Notes: generated from the sequence alone by a model not told the origin. A stretch of 64,000 bases of DNA from Bradyrhizobium sp. WSM1417 (GCF_000515415.1 NZ_KI911783.1:5505831-5569830), one strand, 5' to 3'. Counted from the stretch's first letter, positions 51,637-63,083 are shown. A program made the numbers and translations.

Positions 51637-52497
51637 TCAAGCCGATTTTAGCTCCATCTCGACCGGGCTGATATAGCCGATAGCCGAGTGCCTTCGGGTC
51701 TGATTGTAGAAGCCTTCGACGTAAGCGAAGATGTCGCGCTCGGCTTCATTGCGGGTCTCATATTGACTGTGATGGATCAGTTCGGTCTTGAGCGTGTGGA
51801 AGAAGCTTTCCATCGGGGCGTTGTCGTAGCAGTCGGCTCTGCGGCTCATCGAAGGCCGAAAGCCGGCGGCTTGCAGCGCTTGGCGGTACTCGGTTGAAGC
51901 ATATTGGATGCCGCGATCGGAATGATGGATCAGGCCGGCGCCGGGCTTTTGTCCCTTGATCGCCATTCGTAATGCGGCGAGCGGCAATTCGGCGCGTAGA
52001 TGGTCGTCCATTGCCCAGCCCACGATGCGGCGACTGTACAGATCCATAACGGCGGCCAGGTACAACCATCCCTGGCCGGTCCAGACATAGGTGATGTCGG
52101 CGAGCCAAACCTGATTGCGCATGGCGGCCGAGAAGTTCCGGCCGAGCAGGTTCGGCGCGATCGGGAAGCCATGCCCGCTATCGGTGGTGCGGCATCGTCG
52201 CGGCCCGGCGGAGATGGCTCGAACGCCATGACGGCGCATCTGCCGCTCGATCCGGCCACGGCTTGCATGATGTCCCTGGGCTTTGAGCTCGACATGGATG
52301 CGCGGGCTGCCATAGCGGCCATGGCTCTCGCGATGAACCCGCTTGATGCCTTCCAGCAGATCTCGATTGGCCACGGCCCGAGGGCTTTCCGGGCGCGACC
52401 TCCAAGCATAGTAGCCCGCGGGCGAGACGCCGAGCACACGGCACATGATCTTAACCGGATAGTCCGCCCGGCGATCTTCGATGAAACGGAACCTCAT
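51637..52497 (-). CDS. IS3-family transposase OrfB
   Basis: A 286-residue rve integrase-core protein. DDE triad: Asp in VWLADITYVWTG, Asp in LIHHSDRGIQYAST, Glu in PMESFFHTLKTE. N-terminal HTH_21-type helices (YPVKIMCRVLGVSPAGYYAW). It is normally made as an OrfAB fusion after -1 frameshifting; its own ATG overlaps the OrfA stop (ATGA). All core residues are intact, so it is probably active. Confidence 0.9.
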   Translation of the reverse strand: MRFRFIEDRRADYPVKIMCRVLGVSPAGYYAWRSRPESPRAVANRDLLEGIKRVHRESHGRYGSPRIHVELKAQGHHASRGRIERQMRRHGVRAISAGPRRCRTTDSGHGFPIAPNLLGRNFSAAMRNQVWLADITYVWTGQGWLYLAAVMDLYSRRIVGWAMDDHLRAELPLAALRMAIKGQKPGAGLIHHSDRGIQYASTEYRQALQAAGFRPSMSRRADCYDNAPMESFFHTLKTELIHHSQYETRNEAERDIFAYVEGFYNQTRRHSAIGYISPVEMELKSA

Positions 52498-52811
52498 GTC
52501 CGGGGTCCAGCAAAGATCGCTATCGACTTTTTTAAAATGTCGCGCTCCATGCGCAGCTGTTCGTTTTCCCGCTGCAACCGTGCGACCAGGTCAGCTTGGT
52601 CCGCCGACGGCACCGCCGCTTGCGATGTGGGCGCCACGGCGCTGCCGCCGGCTGCCACCGTGCTCCGATCCTTCACCCATCGGCTCAGCACGGAGCCGTC
52701 AAGCCCGAGCTCCTTCGATACCGACTTCGCCGAGCGGCCGCTCGACAAGACCAGATCGACTGCCTGCCGCTTGTACTCGTCCGAATAGGACCGTCGCTGC
52801 CGTTTCGCCAT
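52494..52811 (-). CDS. IS3-family transposase OrfA
   Basis: A 105-residue protein from ATG 52811 (a longer frame runs upstream). Helix-turn-helix DNA-binding part (YSDEYKRQAVDLVLSSGRSA ... ELGLDGSVLSRWVKD) followed by a leucine zipper (LVARLQRENEQLRMERDILKK). It binds the IS ends. The frameshift site for OrfAB fusion lies in its last codons. Confidence 0.9.
   Translation of the reverse strand: MAKRQRRSYSDEYKRQAVDLVLSSGRSAKSVSKELGLDGSVLSRWVKDRSTVAAGGSAVAPTSQAAVPSADQADLVARLQRENEQLRMERDILKKSIAIFAGPRT
52527..52533 (-). promoter_or_regulatory. Programmed -1 frameshift site of the IS (A AAA AAG)
   Basis: The heptamer AAAAAAG on the minus strand is in frame TTA AAA AAG within OrfA, the exact phase for a -1 slip into the OrfB frame. 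Confidence 0.7.
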
Positions 52812-52885
52812 CTGACACCTCTCGCTGCCTAAGCTATAGGTGTCCACCGATTTAGGGGAGGCTCAGAATCTTTCAGCGGAGGCAG

Positions 52886-52916
52886 TCTGGATTGCTTCGC
52901 TGCGCTCGCAATGACG
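52886..52916. repeat. Right arm of the 31-bp palindromic repeat, beyond the IS
   Basis: This arm ends CGCTCGCAATGACG and is the exact reverse complement of 51575-51605. With the IS and one GAAT copy removed, a continuous palindrome with a 20-odd-base loop is restored. Confidence 0.75.
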
Positions 52917-52953
52917 AAGTCAGTGGACCCCTCGCAAGAGTCCCACCCAAACC

Positions 52954-54969
<2,016 letters not shown>

Positions 54970-55152
54970 GCTTTTCTTGAGTCTCGACCTTGGGCGGGAC
55001 CCTTCCCTGGCCGTTGGAGCCTATGGGACGGGCCGTGTGGCTCCCGTGGTACATCAAAATAGGCGGGAGGCAACGGTCAAAATCCGGCCCCTCTGGCGTA
55101 CCAGCGCAAGACCGAAGCAAGACCGAAACGGGCCTGGCGGGCCTCGGACGGC

Positions 55153-56223
55153 CTACGGCTCCCCGGCCTTGCCCACATTCCGGACCAGGCCGTGAATGAA
55201 GCCGAGCTTCGCGACGACGACCGGCGAGAGAATGAACGGATAGAGGTCGCGCATGCCCATGGCGCGGTTGACGCTGTTCATGGCGAAGGTGAAGGGCAGC
55301 CATGCGTTCACGATCGCCTCGACGTCCCTCGCTTCGTAAGGGTTGAAGCGGATGCGCGCCGTCAACTCCCCGTCGCGATCGACCTTGGGGCGCACCTCCA
55401 TGCCGAACTCGCTGGCCATCTCCAGGGTGTCGACGATGTGAAGATAGTGCGCCCAGGTCTCGGCGAAATCCTCCCACGGATGCGTCGTCGCATAGGCCGA
55501 GACGTAGTTCTGCTGCCAGTCCGGCGGGGCGCCTTCGGCATAGTGGCGCTGCAAGGCCTGGCCGTAATCGGCGGAATCGTCGCCGAACACGGCGCGGCAT
55601 TCGTCCAGCTTGCCGCCGTCGCGCACCAGCACGTCCCAGAAATAGTGCCCGACCTCGTGGCGGAAATGCCCGAGCAGCGTCCGGTAGGGTTCACCCATCT
55701 CCAGCCTGCGCCGCTCGCGCTCGATGTCGTCGGCCTCGGTCAGCGCGATCGTGATCAGGCCGTTGTCGTGGCCGGTCAGGACCTTCTGCCCGCTCTGCGG
55801 ATCGTCGGCGAGGAAATTGAAGATCAGGCCATGTTCGGGATCGTCCTGCCGGGTCTGGAGCGGCAGCTTCCAGCGGATCAGGGAATAGAACAGCCGGTGC
55901 TTCGCCATCTCCAGCTCGCGCCAGCCGGCGAGTTGTGCCTGATCCGACAGATCCGGCACGACGCCGTTATGCCGGCAGGCGCGGCAATAGCCGGTGGTGT
56001 CGCCTGCATCCGTCAGCCAGTTGCACGCATCATGCTCGGCATTGCTGCACAGCATGCGACTTTCGCCCTTGGTGGCCAGCGTCTTCCAGGCCTCTCCGTC
56101 GGGCTCGATCGCCGACATGGTCTCCTTCTCGGGCAGGAACGCGACACGATGGCCGCAGCGTTCGCAGGCGCGGTTCTCGAAATAGATGACGTTGCCGCAG
56201 GCCTGGCAGACAAAAAGCTTCAA
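55153..56223 (-). CDS. Zinc-binding metallopeptidase (zinc-ribbon Mx-type)
   Basis: A 356-residue protein. N-terminal zinc ribbons: FVCQACGNVIYFENRACERCGH and a second Cys/His set CRACRHNG (about 82). Metallopeptidase motif HExxH in FRHEVGHYFWDVLV (about 190-203), with further likely ligand Glu in DFAETWAHYLH. Fits the family of putative zinc peptidases with a leading zinc ribbon; substrates unknown. It is a single gene, divergent from the hybrid kinase gene at 56468. Confidence 0.85.
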   Translation of the reverse strand: MKLFVCQACGNVIYFENRACERCGHRVAFLPEKETMSAIEPDGEAWKTLATKGESRMLCSNAEHDACNWLTDAGDTTGYCRACRHNGVVPDLSDQAQLAGWRELEMAKHRLFYSLIRWKLPLQTRQDDPEHGLIFNFLADDPQSGQKVLTGHDNGLITIALTEADDIERERRRLEMGEPYRTLLGHFRHEVGHYFWDVLVRDGGKLDECRAVFGDDSADYGQALQRHYAEGAPPDWQQNYVSAYATTHPWEDFAETWAHYLHIVDTLEMASEFGMEVRPKVDRDGELTARIRFNPYEARDVEAIVNAWLPFTFAMNSVNRAMGMRDLYPFILSPVVVAKLGFIHGLVRNVGKAGEP

Positions 56224-56467
56224 GATTTAGCCTCTTCGGAAAGCGAGTTTTTATGAATGAAAGTTGTGGCGCCTCGCGGATACGCGCGCGGAGGGCTCAT
56301 CGTTCCAAGGTTCGGAACAAATAGCCAGACCCGACGTTCTTTCATGCCCACCACACTGCATTCGGCGACGTCTTTCTTTCAATATACCCTTTGGGCAATG
56401 GCCATCACGCTTCGTCTGTGTGAATATCCGTCCGCCACGTGCGCTCTCGCATCACCCGGCCACCGCC

Positions 56468-58915
56468 TTGAACGATCCTTCGCCCGACACCATCGCCGCC
56501 GAAAGGCTGCGCCAGCACCTGGAAGACGTCGCGCGCGAGCGCGACAACGCCTATCGGGCGCTCCAGGAGCGCGAAGCCGAGCTTGCGCGCATCCAGCGCA
56601 TCGGCAAGGTCGGCGGTCTCGAAGTCGACTTCCGCGAAGGCTTTAAGAACCGCCGTTCGCCGGAATATCTGATGCTCCACGGCCTGCCGCCCGAAGCTGC
56701 CGACGAGTCGCACGAAGACTGGATCAATCGCATTCATCCCGACGACCGCGACGCTACGGTGAAGCACTTCATCGATGCGCTGTCCGGCACGAGCGAGGAC
56801 TACACCGCCGAATACCGCATCATCCGTCCCAGTGACGGCGAGACCCGTTGGATCCGAGTCGTTGCCAAGATCGAGCGCGACGGTGGCGGCCGCGCCCTCC
56901 GCCTCGTCGGAGCCCATATCGACGTCACCGACCAGATGCTGGTGCGCGAGACCCTGCGCGAGAGCGAGGAGCGCTTCCGGCTGATCGCCAACAGCGCGCC
57001 GGTGCCGATCTGGGTCACGAAACTCGACCGCACACGGTCCTTTGCCAACCAGGCCTATGTCGATTTCGTCGGCCTGCCCTATGACCAGGCCATTGCCTTC
57101 GACTGGCGCAAGGTACTGCATCCGGACGACCTGCCACATGTGCTGCAGCAGTCGGTCCAGGGTGAAGCATCGCTCAAACCGTTCGTCCTGGAAGCCCGCT
57201 ACAAGAACGCCGCCGGCGAATGGCGCTGGCTACGTTCGGAATCGCAGCCGCGCTGGGACCCGACCGGCAGGCATATCGGCTTCATCGGCGTTGCCCATGA
57301 CATCACCGTGGCCAAGCAGGCCGAAATCGAGCTGCGGCAACTCAACGAGACGCTGGAAGAACGCATCGCCGAGCGCACCGCCGAGCTCGAATCCAACGAG
57401 GCGCGGTTGCGCGCGATCCTGGAGACCAGCAACCAGTATCAGGGCCTCGTCAATCTCAGGGGCGAGCTGCTTTACGCCAACACGACCGTGCTCGACGCCA
57501 TCAAGGCGAGCCCTGCGGACGTGATCGGAAAGCCATTGTGGCAGACGCCCTGGTTCAGCACGACGGAGGGCATGAGCGCGCGGGTGCGCGAGGCCTTCGA
57601 CACCGTGCTCAAGGGCGAAGCCGTGCGGCTGGAGATGCGCCTGCGCCTTCCCATCGGCGAGCGCGATTTCGAATTCGGCATGCGCCCGGTGCTCGACCGC
57701 CACGGCAACATCACCGGCGCGGTGCCCGAGGCTGTCGACATCACCGAGCGCCGCCGCGGCGAGGAAGCGTTGCGGCAATCGCAGAAGATGGAGGCGATCG
57801 GCCAGCTCACCGGCGGCGTCGCGCACGACTTCAACAATCTGCTCACCATCATCCGCTCGGCCACCGATTTCCTGCGCCGCCGCGAGCTGCCGGAGGAGCG
57901 CCGCCGCCGCTATGTGGATGCCATCTCCGACACTGTCGAGCGTGCCTCCAAGCTGACCGCCCAGCTGCTGGCGTTTGCGCGCCGGCAGCCGCTGAAACCG
58001 CAGATCTTCAACGTCGGCAGCCAGGTTGAAGGCGTCGCGCAACTGGTCCGGCCGCTGGTCGGTGCCCGCATCGAAATCGCGGTGGAGGTTCACGATGGCG
58101 ACTGCTTCACTGTCGCCGATATCGCGCAATTCGAGACCGCGCTGATCAACCTCGCCATCAACGCCCGCGACGCCATGGACGGCGAAGGCCGCCTCACCAT
58201 CGCGGTCCGGAAAGTTCAGGGCATCCCTAACCTGCGCGCGCAATCGGCGCGCGGCGGCGACTATGTCGCGATCTCGGTCGCCGACACCGGCAGCGGCATC
58301 GCGCCCGAAAATATCGAGGCCATCTTCGAGCCGTTCTTCACCACCAAGGAGGTCGGCAAGGGCACCGGCCTCGGCCTGAGCCAGGCCTTCGGCTTCGCAA
58401 AGCAGTCGGAGGGCGACATTGCCGTGACGAGCACGCATGGTGAAGGCGCGACCTTCACCATCTATCTGCCGCGGGCGCAAAGCCCCGCGACAGCTCAAGA
58501 AGCCGCGGCGCTGACCTATGAGGCCGCGGCCACCGGGCGCGGCTATCGCGTGCTCGTGGTGGAAGACGACGACGAGGTCGGCCGCTTCTCCACGGAGCTG
58601 CTGGAAGACCTCGGCTACGTCGTCCGCCGCGCCGCCAACGCCAATGCGGCGCTCGCCATCCTCGGCGAGAACGAGTTTGCCGTCGACCTCGTCTTCTCCG
58701 ACGTCATCATGCCCGGCATGAACGGCGTCGAACTCGCCGGCATCATCCGCGAACGCTATCCGGGCCTGCCCGTCGTGCTCACCTCTGGTTACAGCAACGT
58801 TCTTGCCGGGAACGCCGATCGCGGTTTCGAGCTGATCCAGAAGCCGTATTCGGTGGAATTGCTGTCGCGCATCTTGCGCAAGGCGATCACGGCAAAGCCG
58901 TCGGTCACGCGGTGA
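56468..58915 (+). CDS. PAS-PAS-PAS hybrid histidine kinase with receiver
   Basis: About 815 residues from the TTG at 56468; upstream in-frame GTG 56420 and TTG 56264 are alternatives and none has a clear ribosome binding site, so the start is unresolved. Three PAS domains with conserved RxxL and ITERR linkers (about 20-150, 155-285, 300-420), a HisKA block [17 protein letters not shown], an ATP-binding domain with [12 protein letters not shown] and a C-terminal receiver with VVEDDDEV, FSDVIMPG and IQKPYS. The domain order matches the kinase at 48843-50363, to which it is probably related by duplication. It senses a cytosolic signal. Confidence 0.8.
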   Translation: MNDPSPDTIAAERLRQHLEDVARERDNAYRALQEREAELARIQRIGKVGGLEVDFREGFKNRRSPEYLMLHGLPPEAADESHEDWINRIHPDDRDATVKHFIDALSGTSEDYTAEYRIIRPSDGETRWIRVVAKIERDGGGRALRLVGAHIDVTDQMLVRETLRESEERFRLIANSAPVPIWVTKLDRTRSFANQAYVDFVGLPYDQAIAFDWRKVLHPDDLPHVLQQSVQGEASLKPFVLEARYKNAAGEWRWLRSESQPRWDPTGRHIGFIGVAHDITVAKQAEIELRQLNETLEERIAERTAELESNEARLRAILETSNQYQGLVNLRGELLYANTTVLDAIKASPADVIGKPLWQTPWFSTTEGMSARVREAFDTVLKGEAVRLEMRLRLPIGERDFEFGMRPVLDRHGNITGAVPEAVDITERRRGEEALRQSQKMEAIGQLTGGVAHDFNNLLTIIRSATDFLRRRELPEERRRRYVDAISDTVERASKLTAQLLAFARRQPLKPQIFNVGSQVEGVAQLVRPLVGARIEIAVEVHDGDCFTVADIAQFETALINLAINARDAMDGEGRLTIAVRKVQGIPNLRAQSARGGDYVAISVADTGSGIAPENIEAIFEPFFTTKEVGKGTGLGLSQAFGFAKQSEGDIAVTSTHGEGATFTIYLPRAQSPATAQEAAALTYEAAATGRGYRVLVVEDDDEVGRFSTELLEDLGYVVRRAANANAALAILGENEFAVDLVFSDVIMPGMNGVELAGIIRERYPGLPVVLTSGYSNVLAGNADRGFELIQKPYSVELLSRILRKAITAKPSVTR

Positions 58916-58947
58916 GTGCTATGATTGCACGAAGCCGCCACAAACTC

Positions 58948-59034
58948 CGTCATTGCGAGCGCAGCGAAGCAATCCAGAATCTTTCCGCGGGAACAGTCTG
59001 GATTGCTTCCTCGCTGCGCTCCTCGCAATAACGG
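58948..59034. repeat. Second copy of the palindromic REP-like repeat
   Basis: Starts CGTCATTGCGAGCGCAGCG like the copy split by the IS, with a slightly degenerate right arm (extra CT and TC bases, ending CAATAACGG). Lies after the hybrid kinase gene. Confidence 0.7.
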
Positions 59035-59046
59035 GCTATCGCGCCG

Positions 59047-59076
59047 CTTCAGCCCCAACAGGCTTTTGGGCTGAAG
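59047..59076. terminator. Hairpin downstream of the hybrid kinase gene
   Basis: Perfect 9-bp arms CTTCAGCCC (59047-59055) and GGGCTGAAG (59068-59076). No T-tract. It follows the REP-like repeat and may end transcription or stabilise the message. Confidence 0.35.
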
Positions 59077-59182
59077 CTCGGGCCGAGACGCGGCAAATCG
59101 CAGACGGTGGTCCGCGTCCCCGGGGGGAAGACAGCGGCGGCGGCTTCCGCTATCGCTGCCGAACACATCCTAGGGATCGAAC

Positions 59183-60433
59183 GTGCCGTCTGACGCCATC
59201 CTGGCCTGGAGCATCATCGTCGCCGCGACCGCTGGCGTCATCATCCGGCCCTTTCGCCTGCCGGAGGCGATCTGGGCTGTCATCGGCGCCAGCGCGCTGG
59301 TGCTGATCGGCGTGCTGCCGTGGCGTGATGCGTTGACGGGCATCGGAAAGGGTGTCGATGTCTATCTCTTCCTGATCGGCATGATGCTGATCGCCGAATT
59401 GGCGCGGCTCGAGGGCCTGTTCGACTACCTCGCCGCGCTCGCCGTGGAATATGCCGGCGGCTCGCCGCAACGGCTGTTCCTGCTGATCTACATCGTCGGC
59501 ACGCTCGTCACCGTCCTGCTTTCGAACGACGCCACCGCAATCGTGCTGACGCCCGCCGTCTATGCCGCGACGCGCGCCGCCGGCGCCAAGCCGCTGCCTT
59601 ATCTCTTCGTCTGCGCCTTCATCGCCAACGCCGCGAGCTTCGTGCTGCCGATCTCCAACCCGGCCAATCTGGTCGTGTTCGGGACCCACATGCCTGCGCT
59701 CACCGAATGGCTGCGCCTGTTCGCCCTGCCCTCGGCGGCCTCGATCGTGCTGACCTATGTCGTGCTGCGCCTGACCCAGCACTGCGCCCTGAAGGAAGAA
59801 ACGATCGCGCGCAGCGTGCCGCATCCAAAGCTCGGCCGCGGCGGCAAGCTGACGGCCATCGGCATCGTGGCGATCGGCCTCGTGCTGGTCACGGCCTCCG
59901 CCCAAGACAAGCAATTGGGCCTGCCGACCTTCATCTGCGGCGTGGTGACGGCCGCCATCGTGCTGCTGCTCAACCGGCAATCGCCGCTGCCCGTGCTGCG
60001 CGGCGTCTCCTGGAGCGTGCTGCCGCTGGTCGGCGGGCTGTTCGTGATGGTGGAAGCGCTGATCAAGACCGGCGTGATCGGGCAGCTCAGCGCGCTGCTG
60101 CATGAAGCTGTCGGGCAATCCGTGACGAAGGCGGCCTGGAGCGTCGGCATCGCCACAGGGATCGCCGACAACATTGCCAACAATCTTCCCGTCGGCCTCG
60201 TTGCAGGCTCGGTCGCCGCCAGCGATCATTTGCCCGCGCCGGTCGTGAGCGCCATCCTGATCGGCGTCGATCTCGGGCCCAATCTGTCGGTGACCGGGTC
60301 GCTCGCGACCATCCTGTGGCTGGTGGCGCTGCGGCGGGAGAAGATCGAAGTCGGCGCCTGGCCGTTCCTGAAGCTCGGACTGCTGGTGACGCCGCCGGCC
60401 CTGATCGCGGCGCTTGCGGCCGCGATCTGGTAG
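59183..60433 (+). CDS. ArsB/ion-transporter superfamily anion or arsenite permease
   Basis: A 416-residue integral membrane protein with about eleven or twelve hydrophobic segments. Typical ITP-superfamily features: LIGMMLIAELARLEGLF, loop LSNDATAIVLTPAVYA and SNPANLVVFGTHMP, and the C-terminal GIADNIANNLPVGL and GVDLGPNLSVTGS pair. The fold is that of ArsB and related anion transporters. Arsenite efflux is a possibility; no ars regulator, reductase or ATPase gene is adjacent, so specificity is undecided. GTG start with AGGGA upstream. Confidence 0.75.
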   Translation: MPSDAILAWSIIVAATAGVIIRPFRLPEAIWAVIGASALVLIGVLPWRDALTGIGKGVDVYLFLIGMMLIAELARLEGLFDYLAALAVEYAGGSPQRLFLLIYIVGTLVTVLLSNDATAIVLTPAVYAATRAAGAKPLPYLFVCAFIANAASFVLPISNPANLVVFGTHMPALTEWLRLFALPSAASIVLTYVVLRLTQHCALKEETIARSVPHPKLGRGGKLTAIGIVAIGLVLVTASAQDKQLGLPTFICGVVTAAIVLLLNRQSPLPVLRGVSWSVLPLVGGLFVMVEALIKTGVIGQLSALLHEAVGQSVTKAAWSVGIATGIADNIANNLPVGLVAGSVAASDHLPAPVVSAILIGVDLGPNLSVTGSLATILWLVALRREKIEVGAWPFLKLGLLVTPPALIAALAAAIW

Positions 60434-60544
60434 CCACGGCCGATTAAGTTCAGTTGTTTGCGGTGCATCAATGCCGACGGTCTGACCGCGACTAGAGTTC
60501 ACTTGTCGCGTGATCGAGACATGCCGCGACAAGGAAGGTTCATC

Positions 60545-60781
60545 ATGCAGATTCAATCAAAGGCGCTACCGCAGAGCTTTTCCCTGCGTCGCGAAATTCA
60601 GAGCTACATCGCGCCCGCTGACGGCCGGGGCGAGACGTCCCATCCCCTGCTCGTTTTCTCGGTCGTGGCGCTGCTGACTCTGTTCGCCATTATGCAGATC
60701 GACCTGCACTCCGCCCAGCTTCAGGCCATCGGCCTGCTGAGCCATGGGACCGCAATCGATCCCGTCTTCCTGAGCCCGTAG
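60545..60781 (+). CDS. Small membrane protein
   Basis: A 78-residue protein from ATG 60545 with AAGGAAGG upstream. The first 35 residues are soluble and basic (MQIQSKALPQSFSLRREIQS), then one hydrophobic helix (LLVFSVVALLTLFAIMQ, about 41-57) and a short C-terminal tail. One-span membrane protein of unknown role. It converges on the MFS transporter gene. Confidence 0.55.
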   Translation: MQIQSKALPQSFSLRREIQSYIAPADGRGETSHPLLVFSVVALLTLFAIMQIDLHSAQLQAIGLLSHGTAIDPVFLSP

Positions 60782-60790
60782 CAGGGCAAA

Positions 60791-60824
60791 ACCCGATCGC
60801 GGCCATCGCGGGCCGCGACCGGGT
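60791..60824. terminator. Terminator hairpin between convergent genes
   Basis: 14-bp arms ACCCGATCGCGGCC and GGCCGCGACCGGGT, one mismatch, six-base loop. Between the small membrane gene and the MFS gene, so it can serve both directions. Confidence 0.6.
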
Positions 60825-60833
60825 CACGCATCG

Positions 60834-62198
60834 TCAGTCGTTCTCGTAGCCGTAGACTTCCGGCAGGATGAAGATCGCTGCGAGCAATCCGATCAGCGGG
60901 AAGATCGCGACCATCAGCGTCGCGTTCGCCTGCCCGATCGCAGCGAACACCGTCGGGAACAGGAAGATCGCCAGGAACGACGGCAGCTTCACGAACATGT
61001 AGGCGAAGCCGCTGGCGGTGCCGCGATATTTCGGCTTGGCGACCATGGTCGGGATCGTCATGCAGTTCGACGCATCCCAATAATGGCCCCACAGCATCGC
61101 GGCAGCCGCGAACGGCAGCAGGATCTTGTTGTCGGTGTAGAGCGCGAAGGCCGCGACCAGCAGCGAGACCAGCACGATCGAGAAGCCCGCGATCGAGATA
61201 CCGCGATGGCCAATCTTCGGCGTCAGCAGCGGACCGACCCAGCCCGACACGGCGGCGAAGGAGAACAGCGCCATCGTCACCAGGTTGATGCCGAGCACGC
61301 TCGACACCCCGACCATCACAAAGAGCACCGGCAGGTAGAACGCGAAGGTCGAGAACTCGCTCGCTTGCGCGAAGCAGGCGATCCAGCCGTAGATCGTGGC
61401 GCGCCAGCGGATCGGATCCTTCTTGAGGTCGGCGAGGAATGCGCGGGTGGAGACCTTGGGCACCTCCACGTCATGGTCCGGCAGCATGGCGAGATCGTCG
61501 TTGAACATCTCGCGCGCGACCTGCTTGGCCTCGCGGTAGCGTCCCTTCTGCACCAGCCACACCGCCGTCTCAGGCACGTCGTGGCGCATCACCAAGATGA
61601 TCAGCGCCGGCAGCGCGCCGAGGCCGAGCGTCACCCGCCACAGTGTCTCGTGGTGAATGTCGAGCAGCAGGAAGATAACGATGACGCCGATCGTCAGGAC
61701 CTCGCCGACCGCGAACATGAACTGCCAGCGGTTGCCCATGACTTCGCGCTCACCTTTGGCCATGGATTCCATGATGTAGGTGTAACCGGTCGAGATGTCC
61801 GAACCGAGCGGAATGCCGAGCAGGAAGCGGATCACGACGAGCCAGCCGACGCTGGGCACGAAGGCCTGCGCCAGCGCCAGCACGATGAACAGCACCATCG
61901 TCACCAGGAACATGACGCGGCGGCCGATCTTGTCCGAGAGCCAGCCGCCGAGCAGCGCACCGATCATGGCGCCGCCTTGCGTACCGGCCGCGGCCAGGCC
62001 CAGCATCAGCGGATCGGGATTGAACTGCTCCTTGATGAAGATCAGCACGAAGGCGATCGAATAGAGGTCCCAGGCCTCGACCAGGATCGAGGCCATCATC
62101 AGCCAGCCGACCTTGTTGCCCTTGGGACTGTAGTTCGTGATGAGGTAGCGGACCGCGGCTTCGCTCGCGGTCGGTTGTGGCATCGCCATCGTCGACAT
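60834..62198 (-). CDS. MFS transporter, sugar/organic-acid porter type
   Basis: A 454-residue 12-segment permease; start ATG 62198 with GAGAGGA upstream, so the extra 17 codons of the longer frame are not used. MFS signatures: loop 2-3 GGWLSDKIGRRVMFL, loop after TM4 YIMESMAKGEREVMGNRWQ. The long central loop is rich in acidic residues. It lies after a GntR regulator, which faces a divergent enolase-superfamily enzyme, so a sugar acid or aldonate is a likely substrate. Confidence 0.85.
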   Translation of the reverse strand: MSTMAMPQPTASEAAVRYLITNYSPKGNKVGWLMMASILVEAWDLYSIAFVLIFIKEQFNPDPLMLGLAAAGTQGGAMIGALLGGWLSDKIGRRVMFLVTMVLFIVLALAQAFVPSVGWLVVIRFLLGIPLGSDISTGYTYIMESMAKGEREVMGNRWQFMFAVGEVLTIGVIVIFLLLDIHHETLWRVTLGLGALPALIILVMRHDVPETAVWLVQKGRYREAKQVAREMFNDDLAMLPDHDVEVPKVSTRAFLADLKKDPIRWRATIYGWIACFAQASEFSTFAFYLPVLFVMVGVSSVLGINLVTMALFSFAAVSGWVGPLLTPKIGHRGISIAGFSIVLVSLLVAAFALYTDNKILLPFAAAAMLWGHYWDASNCMTIPTMVAKPKYRGTASGFAYMFVKLPSFLAIFLFPTVFAAIGQANATLMVAIFPLIGLLAAIFILPEVYGYEND

Positions 62199-62270
62199 CT
62201 TTGGTCCTCTCTTCAAAACTCTCAAGCGCGATGAGATCAGGATCGTCATCGCGCTTTAGCCCAATTATTT

Positions 62271-62319
62271 GAGCATGATCTCTTCGGAAAACCGCTGCAC
62301 ACTTTTCCGGATCATGCTC
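62271..62319. repeat. Palindromic hairpin repeat at the GntR stop codon
   Basis: Outer arms GAGCATGATC (62271-62280) and GATCATGCTC (62310-62319), inner arms CGGAAAA (62285-62291) and TTTTCCG (62303-62309). It overlaps the GntR stop codon. I know similar hairpin repeats in Bradyrhizobium genomes; it may act as a terminator or attenuator before the MFS gene. Confidence 0.6.
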
Positions 62320-63083
62320 TACGTGCCAAGCAGCGGCTCGATGCTGCAATCGAGCAGGCGCGGGTCGATCCCGACCTCCATGCCGGTGAACATCTCGCCC
62401 ATGTAGTCGATCAGTGCATCGCTCGCCTTCACCGCGTCCTCGACGCGGCGGCTGGCGACCGCATTAAGAATAGCCAGATGATGATCGATTGTTCCTGACA
62501 GCTCCGCCTGTCCCGGCATGAACCGGTGGTGGATGTAGCCGATGCGCCGGTACAGGGTGTGCAACGGCCGCAGCGTGTGCACCAGGAACGGCTCGCCTGC
62601 CGCCTCCAGCACCAGCGCGTCGATGCGGCGGTCGATATGGTTGAACTCGTCGAGGGTCAGACTGGCGCGGCGCTCGCGCAAAAGTCGCTCGATATGCAGC
62701 GCCTGATTGCGGTGCGAGAGGCTGGCGCGATCGGCCGCAAGCCGGATCACGAAGCGCTCCATGTCGCGGCGCAAGGCCAGCAGCATGCGCTCGCGTGCCA
62801 GATCGATCGGCGCAATGCGTAGACCGTGGCGCGGACGGATGATGATCAACGTATCGGCGGAGAGACGATTGACGGCGTGATGAACCGGCGTACGGCCGAA
62901 GCCGGTGATGTGCTGCAATTCCAGCATCGTCATGAACTGGCCGGGCTTCAGCTCGCAATGAACCAGGAGCTCTTCGATCCTCTGATAGGCCAGCTCGAAG
63001 AAGTTGAGACGGTTGCGCCGGGAGGGCTTGCCCTCGCCGTCGTCGTTCCTCACCACCTCGAGCGCGCGCTTGCGCGTTGCCAT
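62319..63083 (-). CDS. GntR-family (FCD type) transcription regulator
   Basis: A 254-residue regulator starting at ATG 63083, preceded by GGGGAGAG (a longer frame extends upstream). Winged helix-turn-helix of the GntR type (about 30-95): AYQRIEELLVHCELKPGQF ... ELQHITGFGRTPVHHAVNRL. The C-terminal domain (about 100-250) is an all-helical ligand domain of the FadR/FCD type with several His (GYIHHRFMPGQ; HHLAIL). It is divergent from the enolase-superfamily gene and upstream of the MFS gene, so it probably controls both. Confidence 0.85.
   Translation of the reverse strand: MATRKRALEVVRNDDGEGKPSRRNRLNFFELAYQRIEELLVHCELKPGQFMTMLELQHITGFGRTPVHHAVNRLSADTLIIIRPRHGLRIAPIDLARERMLLALRRDMERFVIRLAADRASLSHRNQALHIERLLRERRASLTLDEFNHIDRRIDALVLEAAGEPFLVHTLRPLHTLYRRIGYIHHRFMPGQAELSGTIDHHLAILNAVASRRVEDAVKASDALIDYMGEMFTGMEVGIDPRLLDCSIEPLLGT

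Larger units (their letters stand above)
51608..52865 (-). mobile_element. IS3-family insertion sequence (about 1258 bp)
   Basis: Ends carry imperfect inverted repeats, TGATCTTCCCCC at the left and TGAGCCTCCCCT at the right when read inward, both followed by an AAA-rich stretch and GTGGACA. Two overlapping transposase genes with an A AAA AAG slippery site fill it. Direct 4-bp target duplication GAAT (51604-51607 and 52866-52869) shows a simple transposition event. Confidence 0.85.

Noticed and set aside
61083..62234. A 383-residue plus-strand frame
   Set aside because: Opposite the MFS gene, His/Asp/Arg-rich without recognisable structure.
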